Source: Harmothoe impar
Taxonomy: Eukaryota > Annelida > Polychaeta > Phyllodocida > Polynoidae
DNA length: 64,000 nt
NCBI GenBank assembly: GCA_947462335.1
Contig: OX381714.1
Span: 39,777,360 to 39,841,359, forward strand
Direction of reading: 5' to 3'
The notes beneath the pieces were generated by a model. It saw only the letters and a program-made list of their open reading frames with translations. It did no database searches and was not told where the DNA came from. This document shows, in pieces, positions 22,920 through 34,612 of this stretch. The translations under genes and the position numbers were made by a program. Within the stretch, counting starts at the first letter, position 1. The number at the start of each line of letters is the position of its first letter.

Positions 22920-24049
22920 CATTCTGGTTGCTGTTCACTAGTTCTAAGCTACCAGCAGGGATTGACGTATCACCAGCAAAATCCAAGTGCACGGTCATGG
23001 GGGTGGACCAAGAGTACGGCAGCCCCTCCCACTCTTATTTTCACGGTGTATCTGGCCTGGTGTATAATTCTAGGGCCTCACTCCTGTCCCTGTCTGTCCT
23101 CAGAAAAACAACATGATATTGCATTCATTTTGGTTTTGTACGGAACTGCTAGAAGGCCCAGCGGTGATTGCCCAGTCATTACTGGGTCCATGTCATTTGT
23201 CAGATATAAAGATTTTGACTATTATTATCCATGTGGTAGCAATTTCGAGAGAATAAGCCATCAACAATGATAAATGGTTTCAAGACTGTCAAAAAAGGAA
23301 GATTATCCCTCTTTAATCATATATTATGGAACAACTAATAAAAAAAAGGGATTTCAGCCAGTAATGGCTGTTGTCCAACCCAGAAGCAAGCCCAAATTGG
23401 AGTAGATGTAATGACAAACGAGGTGTGGAGGGCTGGAGGTCAGAAATGATGCCTCATGCATGCCATTCTGACTGCGATAGCTACTATTATCATATGATTG
23501 AGTAGGCAATAGATAACAGTCAGGCAGACAACGTGACAACCTCTCTTATCCCATTAAGATAACTAGAACTGATTGGAGAGGGTCATCTGGAGGATGTGGC
23601 AAGTCTCACAAAGACAATGATGTGTGAAATTGCCAAAGACAATGAAAGAAGGATGCAGGAGGACTGTGTGAAATGAACTGTCTTGTATGGCCTCACGTAT
23701 GGTTCATTCAGAGGATTTTGCCATTATACTTCAAAGAGCAGGAATATTTAGATACCAGTAACACAGATAACACAACAAATCTCCTATTATGGGAGGATCA
23801 CTGACATCACACAGACCAAAGTGGCCCTTATTCGGCTTCTAATAATTATTCCATTATATCAATAGTACTAGTACATATTCAAGCCTTCAAGAACACAAAT
23901 GGGAACAATAATCCTTGATGTGAATTTATCCCATGATCAACTCTTTTCGACAACCCTCTAACCCCTAAAGTCAGTATGACTTGTATATTTTACATCCCAT
24001 GGGGATCCAACCATATTAATATAGCATACGTCTCAGTAGTCTGGTCTAG

Positions 24050-24370
24050 GGCTCATTTACTGTTGGGTGTGATACTCAGGTATGCAGGACCACCTCCTGG
24101 TACCTCCTCCAGTACCTGGACCCTCCCTGACTGCCCTTTCAGTACAGCCCCACCACTACCCCCATTCCTTTTTGATACCAAAGACTCATATTTTCCCATT
24201 CACAGCATTTCCCTCTCTCCCCTCTCCCTAAGGCCAATGTCTGTCTGTTGCTCAATCAATAGTGCACCATTGAAAAGACTTCAGGAAACCAGCCCGCTCT
24301 GGCCCTATGACCCAGCACCGGGACTCTAGGATGATGAGTATTTTGTTAGCCAGGTCCACAAGGTGTCTTT
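24050..24370 (+). repeat. Embedded dispersed repeat, unit 1 copy
   Basis: Counterpart of 28010-28350 and of the older copy at 4280-4640. Contains CTCCAGTACCTGGACC, CTGCCCTTTCAGTACAGC and a 20-bp CT-rich tract (about 24210-24230) that is much longer in unit 2. Confidence 0.68.
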
Positions 24371-25439
24371 TTCTCACCCTTCCTTATTGCTTCTCATCTT
24401 ATGGACACCTTTTTCCACCAGCTTCTTCCCTCTGTGCATGACTGTGGGTATGTCGTCTTTATATAAAAGAGCCCAATGTCATTTGGTATGTAGTTGATGT
24501 AGTTTGGGGAATAGCAGGCTTTATTCACTGAATAACTGAATGCAACAGCGACCAGAGACCAAATCGCATCAGACAGAAAGATGAGAAAAAATGTGATTCT
24601 GTTGTATCTCGCCGATTCAATCTGGGGATATACATAGACAGTTTTACATGAGGGTAAGGGCCATGTCCCATACCACACCAACAGAGACTTTATTGTCTCT
24701 AATCTAAGTGCAATGTTTGATGTATTACAATAACATTATACCTTAATCTATCACCCCTACCATATTATGATTCTTTGATGTAGGTTGACATCATTATGAT
24801 GTTAAAAAGACGACACTGTTCTACAAAGCCATCTTGCCTAATCCAAATTTATACTGGCTTCTGATGTCTCTCGAGACAGCAAAAACGTAGCCCACCACAC
24901 ATTTGAGTGGCATATTTTTCAAATCACATCATCATTCTTTGAAAGCATAACATTTCTACTTCTAAAAATAAAGTAGTTGAGAGTGTACTGCTTCAGTAAA
25001 TATTTGCTTCTATATCCATAGATTCCTAGGAATAGCTCATGCTGAGGATGTCCTTGGTTATTTCTGATGCACAAAATATGTTTATGGAGCAGCCAAAAGT
25101 GGGTGTTGCATTCTTCTTTAGAGCAAATTGAGTAAACTAAAATTAATTAACTTTGAATGTAAGAAAGGCCACCACATTTTGCTCTGCAATTGCTTCAGGA
25201 GAGTTGCAATATTACCACTTTCATTAGCTGTTTTGAAGTATCATGTTCTGGTCCTGGTTCTACAATTGGTCTTCTTTTACAGTTGCCTCTGTTATTAACC
25301 AGAATTGAATCATTCCTGCTGCCAAAAAACAGGTATTTAGACATAAATGACTAATATATTTCATGGCTATAAGATTTTCAACATCTATTTCATTTACTTT
25401 ATTATATCGCTAAAGTCATATATGAAGAGTTTGGTTCCA

Positions 25440-25625
25440 AAACGCAATAAGCACCAAAATACAAAATCGGGGAAAAACTGGTCAGGGGTATAGGGTAGGG
25501 TAAATTGAAAAGAATTGTGGAGAAAACATGTGAAAAAGTGTATTCATCTAGTAGATAGGGCCAGTCGAAAACACAATAAATCCAAAAGCAGTTTTTTTTT
25601 GGCAAAACGCAATAAATCCACCTTA
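25440..25625 (+). repeat. Triplicate AAAACGCAATAA motif
   Basis: AAAACGCAATAAGCACC, AAAACACAATAAATCC and AAAACGCAATAAATCC recur within 190 bp just before the solo LTR. It is unit-1-specific sequence of unknown origin. Confidence 0.5.
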
Positions 25626-26000
25626 CCAAACATTGTTTTTGTATGTATGACTGTTTATTCTTTTATGTGTACGGTCTAAATAAGGCTTTATTAAGTACAA
25701 TCTCGGTCTATATTGTTAATAGTGTAACGTGCAGCTATGACTGCTGGTTATTTTGTATATCTATTTCTATGTGGTTGTTATGATGTAATACGACACGGTT
25801 CTATTATTGTTCATAACAGTCATGTTTTATTCATTCCTTAATGTGAACCGACGGTCGGTTACATATACTGCTGGTTGTTATCTACGGTTATATTCCGAAG
25901 GTACCGACGATTAACTGGTCATTAAGGTTTCGTAACGTGTTACATAATATTCATTAATAGGTGGCGCTGCAGGTACGATCATGTGACCCCCTCAGGCCTG

Positions 26001-26009
26001 TATATAAGG
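26001..26009 (+). promoter_or_regulatory. LTR TATA box
   Basis: TATATAAGG, within the solo LTR, lies about 190 bp before the AATAAA signal, the expected U3/R arrangement. Confidence 0.7.
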
Positions 26010-26190
26010 TGGACTGTTCTTCTCATAAGACAGTCAGGTTTAGTTACTGCTGAGGCAACACCTCCCTGCACTCCGGGTTTACACTGTGCTGTAGCTTGTT
26101 TACCCTGCTGTATTATTTTCTAGATCTTGTTCTGATCACTGTTATAACCGTCGGTTACTGCAGTAAAATAATACTGAACGTTTACTATCT

Positions 26191-26196
26191 AATAAA
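26191..26196 (+). promoter_or_regulatory. LTR polyadenylation signal
   Basis: AATAAA inside the LTR, about 80 bp before its 3' end. Confidence 0.7.
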
Positions 26197-28009
26197 GTCG
26201 CCATATATTAAAGCTTAATTGTTTCTTGTCCGGTTGTTGTGCTCATGAAGTCACACTAGTAGTATAGACCAACTACAATAGCATCAGTGCGCATTACTTA
26301 GAAATACTTTTTTTTTAATTTAGAAGGCACTTGAAATATGGACACAAAAAACATGTTTCATGTTTTTGTAAACATTTTGTGTTTTGCAAAAAAAATAAAA
26401 TTGAGCAAAGTATTTCCTATTCCTCAATCAAAGAAAAATGATGCAAGGATTTTTAAAACCTACTTGTTGGTGTTTCAATAAAATAAAATTCAAGGATTTC
26501 AAATCTTTCAACACATCTTCCGGTAAACCATGCAATACTATCGGTCACAATAGGCTACTCCAAAACGAGACCCTGTATCCTAATTATGTACTATACATAA
26601 TTGCATCCTTTCTTGATATTCATGTTACAATTCATTGCATAACTTCAGGACAAGTGCTAAATGAATACTGGGGAATGAATAGTTGTATCCGATGGGTGAC
26701 TCTCAAGAGTTTCAATAACAACAATGCAAGATAATATGTTTTGTCAAATGCTTTGCATTTCTTCATGGTGCTAGGGGGGTCTTTTTATTTTTCCAATTGT
26801 TATACTAATTCTGGGACACCTTTGTCATGTGTTGAAGTTGCAAAATATTGAAGTCTGCCTTATCAACCCCGAGGATAGTGATCATATGATCATACTCTAG
26901 AGCTTGCTACCCTCATGTCAGTGTAAACAGGGCTTTGGCAACATGCAAGTGTTCATCTGGGGTATCATCTGTGTTGTTGTGAAGAGGAAAAATGTAAATT
27001 GTTGGCAGAGGGCAAAGCAATCCAATCAACCCCCGCAATGTTCATACTTCAGGCAATGTCAACTGGAATGGAGCTTATTAGTCTCAAGACTCCTAATTCT
27101 ACTGGACCTCCCACTAAGATGCCAGATGTCACACCATAATTATCAGGAATTTGCAATGGGGTAGTTTGAGTGTGTACCTTATGAAATATTCATGGGGGGT
27201 CCTGATGATGTACCCCTGAACGTTAAGCTGGATTTGTCATTAAGATTTTGACTCATCTTATCCCTAGGCCTGTGGTAGAATTTTCGTGCGAATGGTCCTT
27301 CAACAATAGTAAATGATGAATGATTATAAGACAATTGAAAAAAGGAAGATTATTTCACTTTGATTATTTGTACATTTTACCATAAAAAGACAAATATAAA
27401 CCTATGGAGGCTATTTATATTTTGGCCCAGTAATGGATGTTGTCCTACACAGAAGCAAGTCCAAATCGGAGTAGATGTAATGACAAACGAGGTGGCTGCA
27501 GGTCAGAAATAGATAACAGTCAAGCAGACAATGTGACACTCTCTCTTTTTCCTTCAAGATAACTAGAACTGATTAGAGAGGGTCATCTGGGGACAATGGC
27601 AGAGGGATGCAGTAGGACTGTGTGGACTGAGCAGTCTTGTAGGGCCTCACGTATACAGATTCCTATTTTAGGAGGATCACTGATATCACACAGACCAGAG
27701 TAGCCCTTATTTGGCTTTTCATCCATGTTGTAGGGAAACCTTTTCCATGTCTCGCCCCAAGACTTGTCAGGATGGTATACCTGACCTATAGCAAAGGTTT
27801 GTATCAAATTTCAAATGTATTCAAAATTATTATGCTTATTTCTTAGCAACATGGTTCTGCTCCCAAGGTTGGAGCAATAATGCTTATCTTGTGTAAATGA
27901 ATTCCGTGTAAATAAACTCCGGTTCAACTTTCATGTGCACATGATTTCTTGTATTCTCTTGCCATGAGGATACAAACATACTAAATATATTGCATGCTTC
28001 TCAGTAGTC

Positions 28010-28350
28010 TGGTATAAGGCTCACACATACCTTTGTACATCAATGCTATGCACGACCATGTCCCAGTACCTCCTCCAGTACCTGGACCTTCCCTCATTGC
28101 CCTTTCAGTACAGCTCTACCCCTACCCCCAATACTTTATGACACCAGTGCCTGCTCATATTTTCCCATTCACAGCATCTGCCTCTCTCCCCTCTCCCCTC
28201 TCCCCTCTCCTCTCTCCCCTCTCCCCTCTCCCTAAGGGCAATGCCTGTCTCTCAATCAATATTACACCATTGAAAAGACTTCAGGCAACTTCCCCACTCT
28301 GGCCCTATGACCCAGCACAGGGACTCTCTAGTATGATGAGTATTTTGTTA
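28010..28350 (+). repeat. Embedded dispersed repeat, unit 2 copy
   Basis: Counterpart of 24050-24370, sharing CTCCAGTACCTGGACC, TTGCCCTTTCAGTACAGC and TGGCCCTATGACCCAGCAC. Confidence 0.68.
28181..28233 (+). repeat. CTCTCCC-type polypyrimidine tract
   Basis: About 53 bp of CTCTCCC-like units. The paralogous site in unit 1 (about 24210-24230) has about 20 bp, so the tract expanded or contracted after duplication. Confidence 0.85.
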
Positions 28351-28987
28351 GCCAGGTCCACAAGGTGTCCTTTTCTCACCCCTTCCTCATTGCTTCCCAT
28401 CTTATGAACACCTTTTTCCTCCAACTTCTTCAATCTGTCCATGACTGTGGGTATGTCGTCCTTTCATAAAGTAGCCCAATGCCATTTGGTATGTAGTTGC
28501 TGTAGTTTGGGGAATAGCAGACTTTATTCACTTGGAGTCATTGAATCCATTGGTGGACCAGAGACCAAATTGCATCAGACTGGAAGATGGTAAAGAGTGA
28601 TTCTGCTCCATGCCGGCTGCCAATACAATCTGGATTTATTTTCCCAATATATACAGAGACAGTATTGCACGATGGTAAGGGTCATGTCCCATGTCACACC
28701 GATAGAGCATTTATTGTCCCTATCCTAAGTGCAATGTGTTATGTATTACAACAGCATAATACTTTAATTTTCCCCCCTACCATATTTTGAGTTAGATGGC
28801 TAAGTCTTGATGTTAGATAGCCATGATTTTGCTGTTGGATTGCCAACATTGTTGCATACAAAGCTATCTTGACCTGTCAAGTCAAGAGTAACTGGACGCT
28901 GATTGGTCAATGAGGTAAAGGAGACAGACCTCATCAAAATACTGGCCCACTCAGGGTCTAGAGGCAGTGAAAACACCCACCACATTA

Positions 28988-29109
28988 CGTCAAAACAACG
29001 TTTTAAACTTTACATAACGTTATGTCATACTAAAGAGCCTTAGAAAAACGTTGACATATAATGTTATATAACGCCATAAAATGGTGTATAACGTTATTTG
29101 TTTACTGGG
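28988..29109. mobile_element. ACGTT-rich MITE, GTTTACTGGG end
   Basis: Repeated AACGTT/ATAACG motifs and the terminus TTTGTTTACTGGG. The flanks (CCCACCACA and GAGTAGTATCTTTTC) join in unit 1 near 24895-24915 without this sequence, so it is a unit-2 insertion. Related to 35310-35445, which ends GTTTACTGGG too. The left end is poorly conserved. Confidence 0.65.
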
Positions 29110-30004
29110 TGAGTAGTATCTTTTCCATCTCACCTCATTATTCATTATCACACCTAACCTAGACATAGATAGTGTACTAATTTAGTGACTATTTGCTTCC
29201 ATATATACACAGACTTCTAGGAATATCTCATGCTGAGGATGTCCTTGGTTGTTTCTGAAACACAAAATGCATTCATGAAAACCTTATTGGACCAGCCAAA
29301 AGTTTGTGTTCGATTCCTTTTGAGAGAAAATTGAGTAAACGGAAAAGTAATTAACGTTGATTGTAACAAAGGCCACTGCATTTTGCTTCACAATTGCTTC
29401 AGGAGAGCTGCAATATTACCACTTTGGCTAGTCTGTTGTGTTGAAGTATCATGTTCTGGTCCTGGTTGTACAATTGATCTCTATTTATGGTTGCCTCGGC
29501 TATTAATCAGAATTTAATCATTCCTGCTCCCAAGAACTAGGTTTTAGACACAATTGACACAGTATTTAGTTTCCTAGATTTCCAACATCTGCAATATGCA
29601 ATAAACAACTTTTATTTTCCCAAAGGCATATCCTTCTATTAGTGTTCTACCTTCTGGCCTTATAAGTTATATAATTATTCGGTATAAGTTAGTGCAAAAC
29701 ACGAAACCCGTTTATTCATACTAGCAATAAAAAGAGCTTATTTAACTCAGAAACAATATCACCAGTCAAATTATATATAGATGGGCTGAATTATAGAAAA
29801 TTGTAACATCAACAGATAGTCCTATCTAAAGGTGTGACAGAAATGGCATTTGTCTCGTCAATAACCTGCTCCACATGAAAAATTGTTAACACTTCATCAA
29901 CTGATTCCATAAAAACAATTCCTCATGATATCAGTTTACAATCAAGTTGGGTCGGACAGCAAGGGCTGGTACCTCACTACATCAATTGGATAACCTTTGG
30001 ATAA

Positions 30005-30430
30005 TTAGAAAATGACAAGACATATTCCAACACATCGCAGCCCTATACAATAAAGTATTCTTTGTAGTTTCGTTCTTGTGTTTGATAGCATTAAGCAGAA
30101 CTGTTGGTAAGAAAGGATGGTCGGGTGCCTCTCGTCAACAACTAAACATATTCTAAGTGCTTTATTCTGGATGAACTGAATTTTGTCCAATTTATATTTA
30201 CCAGCAATATAATTAAATACATCACCATAATCTTAATGAGGTAAGGCCATTGTCTTGTACTTCAGCAATTTGTTCTTAATATCCATAGAACCCTTAAGCC
30301 TAGCTTAAAAAGAAAAGTAATTTGAATATGAGGTTTTGAACTAATTCTTAGCATGTTTATTAAAAGTTAAAATTGGGTCTAGGGTGATGCGCAGGTACTT
30401 CATACTAAATGGGGATTCCAACGACCAGCC
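30005..30430 (-). pseudogene. Decayed non-LTR reverse transcriptase fragment
   Basis: Reading minus-strand frames around stops gives a YLRITLDPILTFNKH segment (near 30400), LLKYKTMALPH and DYGDV (30270-30220), then LDKIQFIQNKALRICLV (30190-30140). The order and wording match the same C-terminal part of ORF2 seen intact at 1229-1867 but from a different subfamily. Several stops and shifts make it a pseudogene. It lies in the unit-2 interval that has no clear counterpart in unit 1. Confidence 0.72.
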
Positions 30431-31706
30431 ATGTTGTTGACTTGTCAGACATTCATGACATGAATATCAGACACACAAGCTCTTATGCAAGTCTTTGCTT
30501 TTGATCTTACGTTACGTCTAGAAACATCTGGGTCTGGTCTTTGAAACCCCTACTCATGGTCCATGACTCTGCATATATAACTTCCGGTAAACCGTTATTA
30601 TCGATAATAATAGGCTAACTCCAAAACAGGATCTTACATAAGTATGTACTATATAATTACATTTGTATCCTTGTTGGTTTTCACGTTCAATTTCATAGCA
30701 TGACGTCAGTATGAGTACTAAATGAATGCAGGGGAATAGACAGTTCAATGGACAACTCTTATATGTCATTTAATTCTGGAACACCTTCATCATGTGTTAA
30801 AGTTGCAACGTATTGAAGTGTGCCATTTTAACCCCTAGGTTCGTGGGTGCTATGATAGAAGCTATCAATGAGAAGACATGAGATTCATTTAAGATAGCAA
30901 AATGGTTGAATTACCCACATGATAGTTGCCATCATACCACAGAGATTGATACCCTTATGTCGGTGTAAACTGATGTTTGGTAACATAAAAAGACTAGTGT
31001 TCATTTGGGATATCACCTGTGTTGTTTAGAAAAGGAAAATTGCATTGTTGAGCGAGGGGGGGGGGATATGATTAACCCCGCAATGTTAATAATACAGGCA
31101 CAACATCAACCAACTGGAAGCTCATTACTCTCAATACTCCTAATTCTAGTAGACCTCCCGCCAAGAATCCAAATGTCACACCATAGCAGCAATTGGCAAT
31201 AAAGCAAATTGAGAGTCTGGCTCGGGAAATATTTAGAAAAGAAAGAGATGGGAATGGATTGCTGACATAGGCGATAAAGTGTCCAAATTATTGCTGATGA
31301 ACTTCATTCCTAGAGTGCTGGGACCGCAAGGTAAAGGTCAGCCAGGCCTGGCACCGTGGAGACACCGGTGATGTATTAATAGCACCTGGGGGAACCACAG
31401 GATGCTGGTGAGAGGTTAAGGCAAGGGGCATCATTGTAAAGGGGATACCACATCTGGGTCAATGCACTGTTTCAACGTCTCTTTGTAATGACACAACAAT
31501 GAGCTGATCAGTCAGCTTTTCCTCTCGAGATAAACTTCAAATGGCGGATTGTTTGAAACGTTCACATTGATATGTATTTTATTGATTGTCTGTCGGTATG
31601 TGAGTCTATTACAATGGTGATAATTAACATTATAACATATTATCCGTTTTATTTTTCTTGTGGAACAATGGCGGCGAGGTCGTGTGTTGAATAGTGGAGA
31701 CAGTAT

Positions 31707-32564
31707 CTCAGTAAACACAATTACGTTGGTCAGACGTAAATTAACGTTGTTTTTTGGTCTGAACTGCGTAATTTTAGAAGGTTTATCAACATTAGAACGT
31801 TAAGGTTTATTTACCAATTTCAAACCTGCAGATCTGATTTACGTAGCTCAGACGTAGATCTACGTCCAACTTTGTAAACACATTGAATATAATATTACAT
31901 GGTGGGATTCAGACAAAGATATCACAGACAAATTTACATTAACAGACAATATTTATACAAACTAACTACTATCATTCTCAATCACATTTCTTTCTATATA
32001 GTACATCTTTATAGTTTAACTGAACAGCCTGACAGTATAGATCTCTTGCATGGTTTTGGCTGCAGAGAGGCTTTGTATTTCTTCCATTACCACCAATGTG
32101 GTGTCTGCCCAGTAAAGTGCTGTAATGTGCATATCAATGCACAATTCTTTAACCTACTGTCCATAATATATAATTATCAAATCATATATGGTTCATTTGC
32201 ATAACATTTAATTCATAATTAATGAGAAATTACTGCTTGAATGTGGTAGATTCATTAAAGAGCTGTCATATTCTCTCCACAGTTGAAAGTGCTGCCACCT
32301 AGTGTGAAACTGAGAAGTTATATACCCAATTGAAGTTGAAAAATTACGTAGTTTAACGTAGATCTACGTAGATTTGTTACGTAAATTTACGTCCGAATGA
32401 GGTAGATAAACGTAAATCAGACTTCTACGTCTGTTGAACGTGAATAAACCTTCATGTTTTGACATCTACAAACCTTCCAAATTTACCAATCTCAAACCTT
32501 TAGTTGGAAAACTACTTAGAGAAACCTCACAGCTACGTTGGAATTACGTAGGGTGTTTACTGGG
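31707..32564. mobile_element. ACGT-rich element with CCCAGTAAACAC ends
   Basis: Left end CTCAGTAAACACAATTACG and right end CGTAGGGTGTTTACTGGG are inverted. Subterminal DNA on both sides is dense in ACGTAGATCTACG, TTACGT and AACGTAAAT palindromes (31730-31870 and 32340-32450). The interior (31880-32330) has a 101-residue frame (31899-32204) with no recognised motif. The dinucleotide AT adjoins both ends. The superfamily cannot be assigned. Confidence 0.75.
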
Positions 32565-32916
32565 ATGCTGCACCCATGATCATAGGGAGAGTGAGATTCG
32601 CGATAGTCTGTCTACCAAAGTATGTCCCCATATTAACGGTGTTACTATGCCTCACGGGTGCATTATATGTGCCCCTGAGTAACATCGTACAGATACAGAT
32701 GAAGTGCATCTCTTCATCATTGACTTCACCAATAGAGCAGGGTTTTAGATGATACTCCTTATCATATCACATATCTACATTTAATACACGCTTTTCCCCC
32801 CGCCATGCTGCTCCCATTGACAAGGACTCAAATATCTAAATTAAAGCCAAATGCAGATAATATAATCAATAATTCACAAACACATTTTCTGGGTTAATAA
32901 GCATTTGGTTCACTTT
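32565..32916. other. Unassigned DNA
   Basis: No gene or repeat recognised. Confidence 0.4.
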
Positions 32917-33220
32917 GGAGCCATTTCACCTCATCCTGAATAATATACCAACATACGGCCCCCATATACGGCCCTTATACGGACTTCTTTTAAAATAATA
33001 GTTTTTCATTTCTGGACCATTGCCGTGTTGTGTCCGTATGTTTGAGCTATTTTTTTACATTTCCGTATGTGACATACGGCACTCACCTGACCCAATTATA
33101 AAATTGTGCAAAAAACAGTCTACATTCCGGGGAACCCCTAGGGAATTCCCTCTGTGACGTTATAATATGTATACAGATACGGAGGTAGCCTGGGGAGGGT
33201 GTACATAGGGTCCGTATCTT

Positions 33221-33676
33221 TGGGAATGGAGAAGAGGGTCGGGAAATGGAGAGGGGAGGTTGGGGAATGGAGAGGGGAGGTCGGGGAATGGAGAGGGGAG
33301 GTTGGGGAATGGAGAGGGGAGGTTGGGGAATGGAGAGGGGAGGACAGGGAATGGAGACGGAAGGTTGGAGAATGGAGAAGGGAGGTCGGGGAATGGAGAA
33401 GGGAGGTTGGGGAACGGAGAGGGAGGTCGGGGAATGGAGAGGGGAGGTCGGGGAATGGAGAGGGGAGGTTGGGGAATGGAGAGGGGAGGTTGGGGAATGG
33501 AGAGGGGAGGACAGGGAATGGAGACGGAAGGTTGGGGAATGGAGTAGAGAAGGGAGGTCGGGGAATGGAGAAGGGAGGTTGGGGAACGGAGAGGGAGGTC
33601 GGGGAATGGAGAAGAGAGGTCGGGGAATGGAGAGGTAGGTCGGAGAATGGAGAGGGGAGGTCAGGGAATGGAGAAG
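33221..33676 (+). repeat. 21-bp G-rich minisatellite with higher-order repeat
   Basis: About 21 copies of GAGAGGGGAGGTTGGGGAATG variants. Monomers 2-9 (33270-33436) and 10-17 (33437-33608) show the same order of variants: C, T, T, ACA, ACGGAA, GAAGGG-C, GAAGGG-T and a 20-bp monomer. This is an eight-monomer higher-order repeat of about 170 bp. Since 21 is a multiple of three, long spurious frames open on both strands. GGGG runs make G-quadruplex formation likely on the plus strand. Confidence 0.93.
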
Positions 33677-33820
33677 TAAATATAAACAACAGGCTACTTT
33701 CAATTAGCTGAACACAGCGGAGGTTTCTCCCCTGCGTGGCTCCATGTTGGTATGTGAGTGTCTAACTAAATGGTGAAGTAACAGGCCAATGCAATTATGA
33801 TAGCTGGCACAACCCCTCCC

Positions 33821-33940
33821 ATCTCCTCAAGTCCAACACCATCTCCTCAAGTCCAACACCATCTCCTCAAGTCCAACACCATCTCCTCATATCCAACACC
33901 ATCTCCTCATATCCAACACCATCTCCTCATATCCAACACC
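33821..33940 (+). repeat. 20-bp minisatellite, six copies
   Basis: ATCTCCTCAAGTCCAACACC repeated exactly six times with period 20. The last three copies carry AT in place of the AG at positions 10-11. Confidence 0.93.
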
Positions 33941-34005
33941 ACCTCATTTTTAGGGAGATTTTTTTTATGGTCCCAGACATCGGATGTACTAACTTTAAAT
34001 AGCTC

Positions 34006-34343
34006 TCCTCACCACCATTACTATCCCGTCACCACCACTGCTATCTCGTCACCACCACTACCATCTCGTCACCACCACTACTATCCCGTCACCACCACTA
34101 CTATCCCGTCACCACCACTACTATCCCGTCACCACCACTACCATCTCGTCACCACCACTACCATCTCGTCACCACCACTACCATCTCGTCCCCACTACCA
34201 TCTCGTCACCACCACTACCATCTTGTCACCACCACTACCATCTTGTCAGCACCACTACCATCCCGTCACCACCACTACCATCTTGTCACCACCACTACCA
34301 TCTCGTCACCACCACTATCATCTCCTCACCACCACTATTATCA
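34006..34343 (+). repeat. 20-bp minisatellite, about 16-17 copies
   Basis: Unit TCACCACCACTACTATCCCG with YCG variants; one monomer near 34190 is shortened. Strand skew is opposite to the 33.2-kb array (C-rich on plus). The frame at 33797-34489 is a by-product. Confidence 0.93.
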
Positions 34344-34571
34344 ACATGCGGACCCTATTTACAACATACAGCCCTTTTTTGCCCCTTTTTTCACCATTTT
34401 CTCAATATATGCTGCCCCTAGACCTGCCACATTCAAGGGAAAATATACGGACCATATACGGATTTTTTGATCTCCACATTATGTGGTGAAATGGAAAAAC
34501 GCCACATTTGAATATGGACCCTTCACATTTGAATATGGACCTCCACATATTATGTGGTGAAACGGAAAAAC

Positions 34572-34612
34572 GCCATATGTCACATACGGACCCCCCATAT
34601 GAGTCATACGGG
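34572..34612. repeat. Hairpin CATACGGACCCCCCATATG
   Basis: CATACGGACCCCCCATATG followed after a 3-bp spacer by CATACGGGGGGTCCATAT. Strong imperfect stem in the right subterminal region of the minisatellite element. Confidence 0.75.

Larger units (their letters stand above)
25723..26277 (+). mobile_element. Solo LTR, 555 bp
   Basis: It begins TGTAACG and ends AACTACA, so the ends form the inverted TGTA/TACA expected of LTRs. Flanking ATAG at 25719-25722 and 26278-26281 is a 4-bp target duplication. Inside are a TATA box (TATATAAGG, 26001-26009), a likely RNA start about 25-30 bp downstream, and a polyadenylation signal AATAAA (26191-26196), giving U3 of about 300 bp, R and a short U5. No internal retroviral-type coding region adjoins, so it is a solo LTR left by recombination between two LTRs. 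A 4-5 bp duplication is compatible with Ty3/Gypsy-like or related elements; the family cannot be fixed from an LTR. It is absent from unit 2. Confidence 0.82.
23130..27190 (+). repeat. Tandem segmental duplication, unit 1
   Basis: It matches 27190-31240 in order at an offset of about 4.02-4.19 kb. Anchors are GATTTTGACT 23211/27244, AGTAATGG 23360/27429, CAATGT 24711/28732, GCTGAGGAT 25041/29232, CAACATCT near 25380/29580 and the GTGTAAAC block 26921/30964. Gaps between anchors are explained by unit-specific insertions. No conserved frame survives in both units. Confidence 0.85.
27190..31240 (+). repeat. Tandem segmental duplication, unit 2
   Basis: Second unit, directly adjoining unit 1. 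Differences from unit 1 are an expanded CT tract at 28181-28233, an ACGTT-rich insertion at about 28988-29109, absence of the solo LTR, and presence of decayed reverse-transcriptase sequence at about 30.0-30.4 kb. Both units have accumulated many substitutions and small gaps, so the duplication is old. Confidence 0.85.

Noticed and set aside
29308..29320. GTTCGATTCC resembling a tRNA B box
   Set aside because: No A box at the right distance, no acceptor stem, and the paralogous position in unit 1 reads differently.
33083..33711. Long open frames on both strands, up to 206 residues, of Pro/Ser/Phe or Gly/Glu/Arg repeats
   Set aside because: They arise because the 21-bp minisatellite unit is a multiple of three; all frames are open and no start or domain is convincing.
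33221..34343. CRISPR array
   Set aside because: The repeats are contiguous 20-21 bp monomers with no unique spacers, in a eukaryotic context.
33797..34489. 230-residue Pro/His/Ser/Thr-rich frame
   Set aside because: It runs through two 20-bp minisatellites; composition follows the repeat unit.
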